Of a stretch of DNA of 64,000 nt, positions 1 to 43,600 are shown piece after piece (position 1 is the first letter of the stretch; each line of letters starts with the position of its first letter). The stretch spans positions 528,546 through 592,545 of the forward strand of contig CAJNDS010002148.1 of NCBI GenBank assembly GCA_905221605.1, read 5' to 3'. This DNA is from Symbiodinium natans (Eukaryota > Sar > Dinophyceae > Suessiales > Symbiodiniaceae). The position numbers and the translations under genes are program-made. The notes beneath the pieces are model-generated. The model saw nothing but the letters and a program-made list of their open reading frames with translations. It was not told the DNA's origin and made no database searches.

Positions 1-371
1 CTTGAAACGCTAAACCCTAAACCTTAAACCCTACACCCTAAACCCTAGATCCTAAACCCTAAACCCTAGACCCTAAACCCTAAACCCTACACTTTGTACC
101 GTAATCCCTGGAACCTAGAAGCTGCACCCTTCATGCAAGAGCTTAAACTTCGTTAAGGTCCTCTAAAACCCTAAATCCTAAACCCCAAACCCTAAGCCCT
201 AAACCCTAAATAAACTCTAAGCTCTACATAGTTAAAGGGTTCTGGAGAACACAGGAGTTCGCTTAAACTCAACCAACCTAAGGCCCTAAACCCCAGGCGA
301 AACGACCCTAAACCCCAAACCCTAAACCCTAAGCCCTAAACCCAGAGTTTACGGTCTCGGCCGCACCAGGC

Positions 372-32020
<31,649 letters not shown>

Positions 32021-32576
32021 ACCCTAAACCCCCTCCTTGGGATTTTGTATTTTTGTTCATATACAAAACCCAACATGATTTTGAGATTTTTTTATTGGGG
32101 CTCTAAGGGGGGTATGGGGGAGTGCAGGTTCAGGGAACTACTTGCCCGTCCTCCGTATGCGGAATTTGGAAGTTAGATGCCGCATATCTCCCTACATGGT
32201 CCTTTAAGGGGTGAGATAGAGCGCCTGATTGTCTAACTCCCTACCAAGACCCAATATGAGAACCAGTACCCTAAGCCCGAAATCCTAGACCCTAAACCCT
32301 AAACGTCAAAAACCCTCAACCCGAAGCCCTAAACCCTCAACCCTAAACCCTACTTCCCTACTAAGAACCAGATCTTAGCGCCCCTCGGTTCAGGAATAGC
32401 CTTTACAATTGTCTAGGACGCCTTGTTTGACTTAAGGTGTGTTCCTGAGTTTAGGGTTTAGGTTTGGGGTTTGGGGTTTTGGGTTTTAGGCTAAGGTGTG
32501 TTATGGGGTTTGGGCCTTCTGGGTTTCGAAGATTGGGGTGTCGGGACATACCATGATCAGTCTTCTCTGCGGTTTG

Positions 32577-32675
32577 GGGTTTAGGGTTTAGGGTTTAGGG
32601 TTTAGGGTTTAGGGTTTAGGGTTTAGGGTTTAGGGTTTAGGGTTTAGGGTTTAGGGTTTAGGGTTTAGGGTTTAG
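32577..32675 (+). repeat. TTTAGGG array
   Basis: About 14 perfect copies downstream of the AMT gene. Confidence 0.96.
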
Positions 32676-32770
32676 GATGGTGGGGTTTCCGGGGTTCCGG
32701 GGACTTCTACAGGGAGCTGACAGGGCTTGGAATTCTAAGGGTTTTGAGGCGAAGGCCGAATCAAGGAACA

Positions 32771-32894
32771 CTTGGTAGCCCCCCTAAACCCTAAGCCCTA
32801 AACCCTTCTCCCTTTTTTTGGTTCAAGGTCTTGTAAAGTGACCAACCCAAAAAGTTGGGTGCCCTTATTGTAGTAAGGGCAATGGGCTACCAAG
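32771..32894. mobile_element. Family 4 MITE-like element with heptamers near left end
   Basis: CTTGGTAGCCCC, then CCCTAAACCC-type sequence, then GGTTCAAGG ... GGGCTACCAAG. Confidence 0.83.
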
Positions 32895-33056
32895 AATAAT
32901 TACACATTACTTCATATTATATGAGGACCCCAGCATATCTACAGGCATAATCCTTGCGCAAGGGTTCCTGGGCTGGACTCTCCCGGAAGGCATAGCTGCA
33001 CCCTAAACCCTAAACCCTAAACCCTAAACCCTAAACCCACTTCTGAACTCCGGACC

Positions 33057-33100
33057 ATGGCGTTGCAGGCTGCTTCAGGAGCTTTAAGCCGGCATGGGAC
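33057..33100 (+). CDS. Possible start exon of an unrecognised gene
   Basis: An ATG followed by ALQAASGALSRHG and a good GTAAGG donor, about 1 kb after the ammonium transporter stop. No homology was recognised. It could also be a late, non-conserved AMT exon. Confidence 0.3.
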
Positions 33101-33211
33101 GTAAGGGTTTAGGGTTTAGGTTTTAGGGTTTAGGGTGTAGGAAATGCAGATGAAGATGGAAATTCCAATGATTCTGAACCCCCTAAACCCCAAAAACCAT
33201 AAACCCTAAAA

Positions 33212-33448
33212 AACCCTAAACCCTAAACCCTAAACCCTAAACCCTAAACCCTAAACCCTAAACCCTAAACCCTAAACCCTAAACCCTAAACCCTAAACCC
33301 TAAACCCTAAACCCTAAACCCTAAACCCTAAACCCTAAACCCTAAACCCTAAACCCTAAACCCTAAACCCTAAACCCTAAACCCTAAACCCTAAACCCTA
33401 AACCCTAAACCCTAAACCCTAAACCCTAAACCCTAAACCCTAAACCCT
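33212..33448 (-). repeat. Longest CCCTAAA array in the window
   Basis: About 33 nearly perfect copies, followed by a coding island and then by degenerate CCCTAAG/CCCCAAG/CCCGAAG repeat to about 33790. Confidence 0.97.
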
Positions 33449-33467
33449 TCACAAAAAACAATTCCAG

Positions 33468-33527
33468 ACCAAGGAGCGCCCCGAAATCTACACCTCCAAG
33501 GCGGCTGCAGCAATGCTATTCTTGGAG
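33468..33527 (+). CDS. Coding island, unrecognised
   Basis: After TTCCAG it reads TKERPEIYTSKAAAAMLFLE, composition-wise like the neighbouring real exons. It lies just after the longest CCCTAAA array and before a run of degenerate CCCTAAG/CCCCAAG repeat. The exact end is uncertain (GC donors at 33498 or 33507). Confidence 0.4.
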
Positions 33528-34545
33528 CCGCCCCAAGCCCCAAGCCCCAAGCCCCAACCCCCAAGCGCCAAGCCCTAAGCCCAAAGCCCCAAACCCTGGC
33601 CCTAGGCCCTAAGCCCAAGCCCGAAGCCCGAAGCCCGAAGCCCCGAAGCAGGAAGCCCCAAGCCCGAAGCCCGAAGTTCGAAGCCTAAGCCCTAAGCCCT
33701 AAGCCCTAAGCCCCAAGCCCCAAGCCCCAAACCCCAAGCCCTAAGCCCTTTGCCCTAAGCCCTAACCTTTCAGCCCTCAGCCCTGACCCCGCAGGGTTTA
33801 GGGTTTAGGGTTTGGGGTTTGGGGTTTGGGTTTAGGGTTAGGGTTTTGTGGTTCAGGGTTTAGGGTTTAGGGCTTCGGCTTAGGGCGAACAGTTGGGGTT
33901 TTATGGTTTTGGGATCTTAGGCTTTATGGTTGCCTTTAGGGTTCTGGGTTTCAGGGCTTGGGGGGGGGGGGGGGGGGGGGGCTCAGGGCTCAGGTCTAGC
34001 TGCAATGACTAGGGTTTAGGGTTTAGGGTCTAGATTTAGGGTTTAGGGTTTACCCTAAACCCTAAACCCCAAACCCCAAACCCTAAACCCTAAAGCCTCG
34101 GGGCGTGGTCGCAAGTTGATTGTGTGGGGAGCTGTTCTCGGGCTTTGAGGACGTGATGCGGGCAGGTATGCTTGGCTTCCCAATATTTCCCGGAAGTGTC
34201 CTGCCCTGCTCCAACTCTGGTTACGCCCTAAACCCCATATTCCCAAGGTCTTGAACACTCTAAAGTCCCTAGATCCTAAACCCCAACTCCCAAACCCTTA
34301 ACCGCCAGCGCTCGGGCTGTCATCGCCAGGTGACTCCGATAACGGACATTCACGATCTGTCATAAGGTGACCATCCCAAGGACCGTCTGTTTGTTTCTTT
34401 TCCTTTCAGGTTAGGGTTTAGGGTTTAGGGTTTCGGGTTTGGGGTTTGGGGTTTAGGGTGTAGGGTTTAGGGTTTAGGGTTTCGTCTGCGGGCCGCAGAA
34501 ACCTAAACCCTGGAAGTTTGAACCTTAAAGCCTTCAACCCTCAAC

Positions 34546-34556
34546 CACCCTCCACC

Positions 34557-34637
<81 letters not shown>

Positions 34638-34641
34638 ACCC
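34546..34641 (-). repeat. CCCTCAA array
   Basis: About 12 copies of a heptamer variant. Confidence 0.93.
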
Positions 34642-34645
34642 TAAG

Positions 34646-35772
34646 CATGCTTTCGAAGACGTGTGCCAGATTGCTAAGTTGGGCTACACCGTAAACCCAA
34701 CCGTAGACCCTAGACCCTATACGGCAGAAAGCCCATGGGTTCTAATAATACACATGTTACGAAAAAACCAGGGGTTTGGGGTTTACTGTCAGGGTTTAGG
34801 ATCTAGGGCTTAGGGCTTAGGGTTTAAGGTTGAAAGGGTTTAAGGGTTATGGGTTTAAGGGTTGAAGGGTTGAAGGGTTTAAGGGTTTGAGGGCTTAAGG
34901 GCTTGTAAGGGTTTAGGGGTTGAAGGTTTGAGGGTTTAAGCGTTTACTCTTCATGCAGGAGTCCTGACATACCCCTTCTATACCCTCTGCAGCCTAAGGG
35001 TCCGGGCCCCAAAGCCCTCTGAAGAAAATAAAGGGCTTACGGTTTAGGGTTTAGGGGTTAGAGTTTAGGGTTTAGGGTTTAGGGTTAGGGTTTTGGTATG
35101 TTTTGGTTATAGGGTTGTCATGGACCATGTAAGTACGTGCAAGGTAGAAATGCGTCAGCTATGGTCAAGGTGGCACGGTGAGAAGACTCCAAATCCCCAA
35201 ATCCTAAACCTCCAACCCTAAACCCTAAACCCTAAACCCTAAACCCTAAACCCTAAACCCTAATCCTCAAACCCGAAACCCTGAACCATAGAAGCCCGAA
35301 GACATCCACAGCCATGATTCCTTACTCCCGAGAACCTACAGCAGATCCCTCTTGCCAAGGATAGGCTACCCATGACAAGCATTCCTCCTTCGTTCCTTCA
35401 GAGCCCTAAACCCTAAACCCTAAACCCTAAACCCTAAACCCCTAAACCCCTAAACCCCTAAACCCCTAAACCCCTAAACCCTAAAAGAACCTTTGAAGGC
35501 CTTATTTGGGGAATGCGGGCCTTGCATCCCGCGCCCCTTGCACCCTCTGGCTCCATGTTCTGGTTCTGTTAAGATCTATCCTTGCTAAGGTTTAGGGTTT
35601 AGGGGTTTAGGGGTTTAGGGTTAGTTATAGGGGTTTAGGGTTTAGGGTTATAGGGTTTAGGGTTTAGGGTTTAGGGTTTAGGGTTTAGGGTTTAGGGTTT
35701 AGGGTTCAGGGGCCTTACTTAAACTGTATTGAGCCAGGATGCAGTGGCCAATTGGCGCTGGCTTTCGCCCGG
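34646..35772 (+). CDS. Chain of five coding islands, unrecognised protein
   Basis: Exons 34646-34682, 34959-34991, 35144-35177, 35499-35532 and 35738-about 35772 join in frame with GC, GC, GT and GC donors and AG acceptors, mostly AG|G. They read HAFEDVCQIAKLG, VLTYPFYTLC, SRNASAMVKVA, RPYLGNAGLASR and DAVANWRWLSPG. The TYPFYTLCSR stretch resembles a proline-containing membrane helix of carrier proteins, but this is not enough to name a family. Phase agreement across four introns is the main support. Confidence 0.45.
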
Positions 35773-35876
35773 CGCCTGGTGCGTCTAAGCCCTCAAACCC
35801 TACACCCGAAACCCGAAACCCTAAACCCTAATCCTAGACTTGATTGATTCAGGGTTTAGGGGCGTTCAGGTCGTAG

Positions 35877-35986
35877 AAACTCTGAACCAAAAAAAGCCTC
35901 AAACATCCGAAAGTACGAAGAATGAATCGAGAACTCCGAACCAAAAAAGCCCCAAACATCCGAAAGTACTAAGAATGAATCGAGTA
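35877..35986. repeat. 55-bp tandem duplication
   Basis: Two near-identical copies containing CCAAAAAAGCC and ATCCGAAAGTAC. Confidence 0.88.
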
Positions 35987-36069
35987 GAGTCCACCAAGGG
36001 TGTAATTAGGGTTCAGGGCTTAGGGTTTAGGGCTTGGGGTGGTTTAGGGCCAACCTTCACATGAAGCCA

Positions 36070-37001
36070 AGACCCTAAACCCTAAACCCTAAACCATAAA
36101 CCCTAAACCCCAAAGGCTATCAGGTGGGACGAAAGGGATGGCCTGAAACACCCTCCAGGGCTGCCCTCAAAGTGCCCCAAAACCGAAGGCACCCAAATAA
36201 CCTCAGAACAGGGTTTAGGGTTTAGGGTTTAGGGTTTAGGGTTTAGGGTTTAGGGTTTAGGGTTTACGGTTTAGGGTTTAGGGTTTAGGGTTTAGAATCC
36301 CCCACCCCCTCCCCGCTACCGAAACTGCAAGAAGCCTTGACTGTCAACCCAGCAAATCGTAAACCCTAAGCTTGGCCCTAAACCCTAAGCCCCTAAACCC
36401 AGCACCAGGCGAAAGCGTGAGCTGCCGTGGTGTGTTGACCGCCGGCACAGAGCCAAAGAGCCAGGCAACACCATGTCAGGAGCGTATGGCTAAGGAGTAT
36501 ATAGGAAGTCCCGCAAGTAAGGTTTCACCCTAAACTCTAAACTCTAAACCCGAAACCCTGAACCATCTCCTTGCGCAAGCAGTACGCTCAGCCCCAAAGC
36601 CCCACACGCAAAGCTGGCCAACAGCCTCGCAAGGCCCCCCCCCCCCCCCCCCTTCGGAATGAGAAACTGATGTAGTGTTTTTTTTGCTGCATCGCGGTTC
36701 GAATTCAAAGCCCGATAACAGCTCGAACGTATCTCTCCAGGGTCTAAAGGGCTTTGGGGTTTCGGGTTTCAGGTTTAGGGTTTAGGGTTTAGGGTTTAGG
36801 GCTAGGGTTTTGGGTTTAGGGTTTAAGGGTTTAGGGTTTAGGGCTACAGCCTGGCTCAAGCTCTGCCAAGCGCCTGGTTTCACCCCCGTTATGCGGCGCT
36901 GGCCTTGCCAGCTCGGAGAAAAAAAACGCGTCGGAGCCGCGAGCACCGTGTTTTCCCAATAGCTGCCGGGGCCGCTTTGGGTTGGGTTTAGGGTTTAGGG
37001 T

Positions 37002-37061
<60 letters not shown>

Positions 37062-38320
37062 GGTTTAGGGTTTAGGGTTTAGGGTTTAGGGTTGAGGGTC
37101 TGGTTTAGGGGTTTGGGGTTTGGGGTTTAGGGTTTAGGGTTTAGGGTAAAAATCTTAGTAGACATGGTCTAGACTCTGTATCTGCAGTTTAAGCCCTAAG
37201 CGAAACCCTCAAACCCGAACCCTTGTACCCTAGCACGTCTGTCCGCAAGTCTTCAGAACTTCCCCCTCGGTACGACCCTGAAACCTAAATCCTAAACCCT
37301 AAACCAGTAGCGCGAAAGCGCCATCAGGCGCTGATCTGTGAGTGTTCTTTCGATGGGTCTGCCCTTCATGTAGGACCTTTTCATACCATGTGGGGATTTG
37401 GGTATCTTCAGGGATTTAGGGACTCAGGGATTTGAGGATTTGGGTATTAAGGGTTTAGGGTTTAGGGTTTAGGGTTTAGGGTTAAGGGCAAGGCCCCAAA
37501 CGCTCGAAGAGACCCCGCTGTGACGGCGCCAGCTTAGGGTGCGCGGAGAGACCGCCGGATTCCCGAGAACGCCTTTTCCAGGGTTTAGGGTTTAGGGTTT
37601 AGGGTTTAGGCTTTAGGGTTTAGGGTTTAGGGTTTAGGGTGTAGGGGAGAGACCACAAACCCGGGACCCTAAACCCTGATTATGCCTCGCCCTCTCACGA
37701 TGTGATGCAGGGGTTGTGCTGAGTTTGGGGTCGCCCTACACCCTCAACCCTAAAGTTAAAACCCTAAACCCCCAATCCGTTGCTACACAAATGGACCCCA
37801 AACGGGGGCTGTGGGGAGTTGTTGCAAATATTTGGGGAAACCCTAAACCCCACCCGTTAAACCCTAGACCCTAAACCCTAAATAAAACCTAAAGAGTTGT
37901 TGCAAGCCGTTCTTGGGCGTCGCCCTGCTGCGTATTGGTGCTCGCCGTACCTCGTGGGCACGTGGGAGCGCCAGGCAAGCTCTTGGCCTCAGAACTCCAG
38001 ATCCAGGGATTTCGGGGTTTAGGGTTTAGGGTTTAGGGTTTGGGGTTTGGGGTTTAGGGTTTAGGGCAGGGACTTAGGTTTCGGGTTTAGGCAGAAGGGT
38101 TCTTCAGGAATTTGGGCAGTTTCGGGTTAGATGAGGATTTTGGCTTCGACCCGCATCCGTCTTCGCAAATGCAGACAGCATTCCTAGGCTTATTGCAGAA
38201 AGACCCCCCCCCCCCCATTCCTTGCAGCAAAGCGACGTTCCGAACCCTAAACCATAAACCCTGAACCCTAATTAAACCCTAAACCCTAAACCCTAATCCC
38301 GTACATCTCTACTTGCACAG
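36070..38320. other. Mostly repeat with weak coding islands
   Basis: Heptamer arrays and variants. Islands at 36126-36190 (VGRKGWPETPSRAALKVP), 36865-36975 and 37535-37576 (ARRDRRIPENAFS, abutting a TTTAGGG array) are open but cannot be joined with confidence. Confidence 0.4.
36994..37075 (+). repeat. GGGTTGA array
   Basis: About 10 copies, the other strand of the CCCTCAA variant, flanked by TTTAGGG. Confidence 0.93.
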
Positions 38321-38477
38321 GCGTTTGCACCATCGAGGCAGCCGTAAGAAGGACCTGGCCTTCGGAAGGAACTCTTTCTGTTGCAGTTATGTTAGGAGCC
38401 CTAAACCCTAAACCCTAAACCCTGAACCCTAAACCCTAAGCCCTAAACCCGAAACCCTAAACCCTAACGCTCAACAG

Positions 38478-38525
38478 AAGCTTGGCCGGCGCTTCCACGG
38501 CCTCGTGAGGCAGAATGTTGCTGAT
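38478..38525 (+). CDS. Coding island, unrecognised
   Basis: After CAACAG it reads KLGRRFHGLVRQNVAD, with a GC donor possible at 38526. A neighbouring island at 38321-38343 (GVCTIEA, donor GTAAGA) may be the preceding exon. Not recognised. Confidence 0.35.
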
Positions 38526-38744
38526 GCAGCCGGGGTTTCCAGGGCTTGGGGCTTCTCAGGATCTGTTTAGGGTTTAGGGTTTAGGGCTTAGGGTTTAGGG
38601 TTTAGGGCTTAGGGCTTTCGGGCTTCGGCTGGCAACGAAGATCTGAAGCGACTGGAGGTCGCTTCTGACAGCGGCTGGAGGTCTGCTGTTCACCCAAGGC
38701 CTCGGGGGGGTTGACGACCCTCAACCCTAAACCCTGAACCCTAA

Positions 38745-38841
38745 ACCCTAAAACCCTAAACCCTAAACCCTAAACCCTAAACCCTAAACCCTAAACCCTA
38801 AACCCTAAACCCTAAACCCTAAACCCTAAACCCTAAACCCT
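38745..38841 (-). repeat. CCCTAAA array
   Basis: About 13 copies. Confidence 0.95.
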
Positions 38842-39698
38842 GCCTTAAACTCACTCCTCCAAACCCTTTGGCAAAAGCCGTCTGCCGGGGCCTTGGACAG
38901 TGGCGGTGCGCCCAGTGAGCGATAAAGAAGCACAGAGCGCGTTGGCTGGTTTTTTGGCTTTAAGTGATTTTGGTTGCTGGTCCCTTTAACCAGGGTTTGT
39001 TGTTTATAAGGCATGTACTCGGGGTTCGTATTAGGGTATCTAGAAGCTATGTTAGGGTACAAGGGTAACAGACAAAGACGCCACAGGCCTTCATAAGCTT
39101 TAAGGGTGCGAGAACAAGGGGCCCCCTCTTTTGTAGACCTCTCAATAGCAGCACTCCCCCCTAGAAATTCCAGACTCCTCGTCCTAGTTTCGGAAACCCC
39201 CTTTATGTGTGTGCAACGCCCGACATAAACCCTGAGGGTGCGAGACCCGGGTAGGATTGCGCTGTTGATGGTTCTTGCCCCCCCCCCCCCCCCCCCCCCC
39301 CAAACCAGCCCCTCAAAAGAAACTCTTCTTGGGGGCCACCATGGGTTGAGAAGACATCGGGTCTGGTCTTGGGTAGTGATATGTAGACTTCCAGAGGCGG
39401 CTGGGTTTTGGTTGCATTGTAAGTCCCTTTTATCTTCCCGAAACCTGAACCCTAAACCCTAAACCCGCTCCCTGCAACTGTACCTTCCTTAGCAGCTGAG
39501 TGGCACACTTTACACTTTTTGGGATACTATAATCCCCTTTGAGCTGACAGTGTACACCCTTTTGGGGGGGTAAATAGGGAAACTCCCTTGGTCAAGCCAA
39601 CCTTCGGCCTGGTGAGGGTGTGTAAGGGGTCGTATGAGATCCCCTACGCTACGCCCTATACCCCATACCCCCCAGCAGAGACCCCACAATCTCGAGTA

Positions 39699-39814
39699 GC
39701 CCTAAACCCTAAACCCTAAACCCTAAACCCTAAACCCTAAACCCTAAACCCTAAACCCTAAACCCTAAACCCTAAACCCTAAACCCTAAACCCTAAACCC
39801 TAAACCCTAAACCC
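39699..39814 (-). repeat. CCCTAAA array
   Basis: About 16 copies. Confidence 0.95.
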
Positions 39815-40353
39815 TGGACTGTTTCCGGCGCCCGTGGGCTTGTTGCAGGACCTGTCCGTTCTGGCCTACGGTGAGGCCCTTTGCAGCCTTGTTGATGGGT
39901 GTTTGGGGTTCGGGGATTAGGGTTTCGGGTTGAGGGTTTAGGGTTGATGGGTGTTTAGGATTCAGGGTCTGGTATCCAAAGAGCCCAACACCCCCTGATT
40001 GAGAAGTATACCTCGAATTCACAATAGAAATCCTAATATGATTTAAAGTCCAGTCCTTCATAAAGAGGTATGGGGCTCTCTGGGAATAGGGTTTGAGGAT
40101 TTAAGTGGCCCCCCCCTAGAGCCCGAAACTTTGAGGATTTTCGGGGACAAGGGGAGCCCCAAGGGACCACTATTGGGAGGGCTTCGGAAGCTGTAGTGAG
40201 ACTGAGAGTCGTCATAGCAATCAATCGTGTTTTGGGGCTTTGGGTTTAAATGAGGGTTTCAGACATCTTACAGGGCTTAGAGGGCTTGAGGGGCCCACAA
40301 CCCTAAACCCTAAACCCTAAACCCTCAACCCTAAATTCCTCCGTGCTTGCCAG

Positions 40354-40410
40354 ACCGCCCCGGTTCGAGCTGTTCAGATACCGCCTGGGCCACAGTCAGT
40401 TCAGGGACGT
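40354..40410 (+). CDS. Coding island, unrecognised
   Basis: One frame reads PPRFELFRYRLGHSQFRDV between TGCCAG and degenerate TTAGGGC repeats. Other frames are also open, so the support is modest. Confidence 0.3.
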
Positions 40411-40429
40411 TAGGGCTTATTTCGGGCTT

Positions 40430-40640
40430 TAGGGTTTAGGGTTTAGGGTTTAGAGTTAGGGTTTAGGGTTTAGGGTTTAGGGTTTGGGGCTTTAGGGCTT
40501 TAGGGACTTTAGGGCTTATTTATGGCTTTACGGACTTTAGAGCTTCATTTAGGGCTTTAGGGCTTTAGGGACTTTAGGGCTTTTATTTCGGGCTTTAGGG
40601 CTTTAGGGCTTTAGGGACTCTAGGGCTTCTTTAGGGCTTT
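40430..40640 (+). repeat. GGGCTTTA/GACTTTA degenerate repeat
   Basis: About 210 bp of 8-9-bp units derived from the heptamer. Confidence 0.85.
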
Positions 40641-41102
40641 AGGGCTTTTCGGGTTGTAGGAAATCAGGGTTCCTGAGGGCTTTTAGGGTTTAGGGTTTTG
40701 GGGTTTCAGGGCTTGAGGGTTTTATGGGGTGTAGGGTGCTTTCCTGTCATGCCCCTTACTTTGGCTTCCCGGCTTTTTTGGTACCCTAACCCTACATACG
40801 CCTTTTCTCTCTACCAGATCCCCCAAAGTTGCAGGGCTTTAGGGTTTAGAGAGCTGCTCACGTTTTTAAAGTTTCAGAGTTTTTGAGTTTTGGAGTTTTC
40901 GGATTTAGGAGCATTTAGGGTTTTTTAGCGTTAAAAAAAAACCCGAAATGTGTCTTTTAACCTTAATAGTCGCCTCTCTAAACCCTAAACCCTAAACCCT
41001 AAACCCTAAACCCTAAACCCTAAACCCTAAACTCTAAATAGCCCAAGGCCTGGACCGCCAGCCCCAAAACTTGAGGCCCTAAAAGCTGACCCTCACGGCA
41101 TG

Positions 41103-41310
41103 GTTTAGGGTTTAGGGTTTAGGGTTTAGGGTTTAGGGTTTAGGGTTTAGGGTTTAGGGTTTAGGGTTTAGGGTTTATGGTTAGGGTTTAGGGTTTAGGG
41201 TTTAGGGTTTAGGGTTTAGGGTTTAGGGTTTAGGGTTTAGGGTTTAGGGTTTAGGGTGCAGGGTTTAGGGCTTAGGGCTTAGGGCTTAGGGCTTGGGGTC
41301 TAGGGTTTAG
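41103..41310 (+). repeat. TTTAGGG array grading into TTAGGGC repeat
   Basis: About 22 heptamers with one TTTATGG variant, then variants such as TTAGGGC to 41310. Confidence 0.95.
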
Positions 41311-41386
41311 GGTTCTAAGCAGGTATTATAATTGGGGTACTCTAATCCCTCTTATTGTCTGTTAGTATAAGGGGGGAACATCCCAC
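41310..41386. mobile_element. Family 1 MITE-like element, truncated
   Basis: Only the centre and right end remain, next to degenerate heptamer repeat. Confidence 0.75.
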
Positions 41387-41746
41387 TATGTGGGATTACA
41401 TGTGGATTTCTGGTTCATGAGCTTTTAGAGCTTAGGGTGTAGGATTTTTAGGCGTTTAGGGGTTCAGGCTTTAGTGTCCTGAAGCCTGAACATGCAAGGT
41501 TTTAGGGTTTAGGGTTTAGGGTTTAGTGGTTCACGATGGACTTGCCTCAGGCCGCTCAGGCCGTTCAGACGGCTGCTTTCGGTTTTGGCCCAGCTGAACA
41601 CCCTAAACCTAAAAAGCCCTAAGTGATAATTCCTAGATAAGACCCTACAGAAGCCGATAAAGCCTACATAAAGCCTCAAAAAAAACAAATCTCTATAATT
41701 ACATCAGCCTTATCGTTTGGGACGTCCGCCCCCCCCCCCCCCCCTC

Positions 41747-41907
41747 TGGTACGAAGAGTCCTTAATAGGTATTCTTCTAGGGGGGGGGGGGGTACTATAA
41801 TCCCTATTAAGGTCCTTCATAGGGATTATAATACTCTAGTAGAATCCCCATTAAAGACTCTTCGTATAAGGGGGGACTGTTAGTAGAAGGGGGAAACACA
41901 TCCCAAC
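41747..41907. mobile_element. Nested or rearranged family 1 elements
   Basis: Two overlapping inverted-repeat units: GTACGAAGAGTCC ... GACTCTTCGTATAAGG encloses a second repeat of CCTATTAAGG, with a further right end outside. Consistent with one copy inserted in another. Confidence 0.7.
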
Positions 41908-41942
41908 TGATCGTCCCTGAAGCCTTCGACTTCGTTGGTCAG

Positions 41943-43600
41943 GAAGCTGGCTGATTCCATCAACAACTTTAGGCCCGCCCCAGCTGGTGTTCGATTGGAG
42001 CTTGAGGTTTAGGGTTTAGGGTTTAGGGTTCAGGGTTTAGGGTTTAGGGTTTAGGGTTTAGGGTTTAGGGTTTAGGGTTTAGGGTTTAGGAGGGGGGCTA
42101 GAGGTTGAGGGTTAGGGCTGGGGCTTCCAGGTTGGGTTCAGGGTTCAGGGTTTTAGGCTCCGGGGCTCAGGGTGGCTATGGGGCCCTGTGATGGTTTCAA
42201 CGGACGTATATTCCTCATAATCTAGGACCGGGAGTAGGCCCTTTTTGTTTTTTCTTTTTTGGGTTGTGGTTCCCTTATAATCCCCTTAAAACCAAAAAAG
42301 GGTACCCTTTTTTTATTCCTAGGTTACTCCTGGGTCTAGCAAACCAGCCAGGGCTGATTGTTCAGATGAGCAGCTCATGAAGGGTTCTGCGCTTGAGCTT
42401 CCGGTTTTCACTGTTTCCCCTTGGCTGTTAAGGGTTTAGGGCTTATCCAAACATGTGTCCACCATGTGAGAATTATGTGTGTATATATATATATATTAGT
42501 TTTTATGCATTGTTTTTTAAATATTGTTATTGTTTTTTGTTGGGGCGGGGGGGTGAGGGCGCGATACCCAAGAACCAGCCAACTCAGAATATCCATCATG
42601 AAGCCGATGCACTCAGCCCAAAACCATGAACCCCAAACCCATGAAATCCCTCCCCCCCATCCCCCCCTCCCCACCACCACCCCCAGCAGTTCTTCACCAA
42701 GCTCTGTGCCAGGAAGGCCTTTGGCAACTTCAGGACATGGATGTAGGGTCTCGGATGTAGGGTTTTACTGTAGTGTACTTCAGGACATGGATTTGGGGTC
42801 TAGAGTTAGAGTAAAGGGGATTTGTGGTCCAGTGGCCTTGAACCCTAACACCTAAACTCTCAACATTGTCTGGGGCCGGCATTGACGAGGTTTAACTTCT
42901 TGAGCCCAGAGCCCCGTGCCACAGGGACACGTTGAGTTTTTGTGGCATGTGCATCTAGATGATCAGAGTCTATGCCCAAAGACCCCGATACCCCTTCAGC
43001 TATCAGAATCCCTAATGATCTTTCAAGTTATGGTTCGTAAATGCCTGATCAGTTCCCAAGCGACGGTCAAGTTAAGATCTCTCAGGGCTCTTGGGGTACA
43101 TCAGCATGAGGATCCCAACATAGTTTAGGGTCAGGGTTTAGGGTTACATTCATTCAAACTAAAACCCTAAGCCCTAAACCCGAAACCCTAAGCCCTAAAC
43201 CCTAAACCCTAAAGGCTTCCTCAGCTCCCTGCGGATGCTCTGGACAGCTGCCCAATCCGATGTCAAACTTGGGTGGAGAAGAGCCCTGAACCCCAAACCC
43301 TAAACCCCTGAACCCCAAACCCTAAATCCCTAAACCCCTAAACCCCTAAACCCCTAAACCCCTAAACCCCTAAACCCCTAAACCCCTAAACCCCTGAACC
43401 CAAAACCCCTAGACCCTAAACCCGTAAACCTCAAAACCATAACGCCCTAAACCCTAAGCCCCTAAACCCCTGAACCCTTAAACCCCTAAACCCCTGAACC
43501 CTAAACCCCCTAAAACCCTAAACCCTGTTCCAACGCCTGGCAGGAAGCAGCAACAGGACCTCTTGCAGCCGCTTGGCTTCTAACAGTGTTGCTTGGTCGG
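41943..43600 (+). CDS. Chain of four coding islands, unrecognised protein
   Basis: Islands at 41943-about 42005 (KLADSINNFRPAPAGVRLEL), 42687-42723 (QFFTKLCARKAF), 43215-about 43258 (GFLSSLRMLWTAAQSD) and 43544-43600 (EAATGPLAAAWLLTVLLGR) join in frame. The 42723/43215 join is a GC-AG intron that rebuilds Gly. The last island looks like a membrane helix. The family is not recognised. An upstream ATG island at 41526 (MDLPQAAQAVQTAAFGFG) could belong but is out of phase as read. Confidence 0.5.
42228..42342. mobile_element. Family 3 MITE-like element
   Basis: GGACCGGGAGTAGGCCC ... CCTAGGTTACTCCTGGGTC. Confidence 0.87.
43324..43395 (-). repeat. CCCCTAAA octamer array
   Basis: About 9 copies of the 8-bp variant; a shorter one lies at 35438-35480. 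Confidence 0.9.

Larger units (their letters stand above)
32021..33056. other. Spacer after the AMT gene
   Basis: Contains hairpin-like unique sequence (32040-32270), heptamer arrays, a family 4 element and no convincing exon. No promoter or terminator motif is recognisable. Confidence 0.6.

Noticed and set aside
1-340. A chromosome end at the left edge
   Set aside because: The CCCTAAA runs are degenerate and interrupted, and the orientation flips within 500 bp; similar runs occur all through the window.
36849-36870. GGCTCAAG, resembling the end of the dinoflagellate spliced leader
   Set aside because: Only 8 bases match; the upstream leader sequence is missing.
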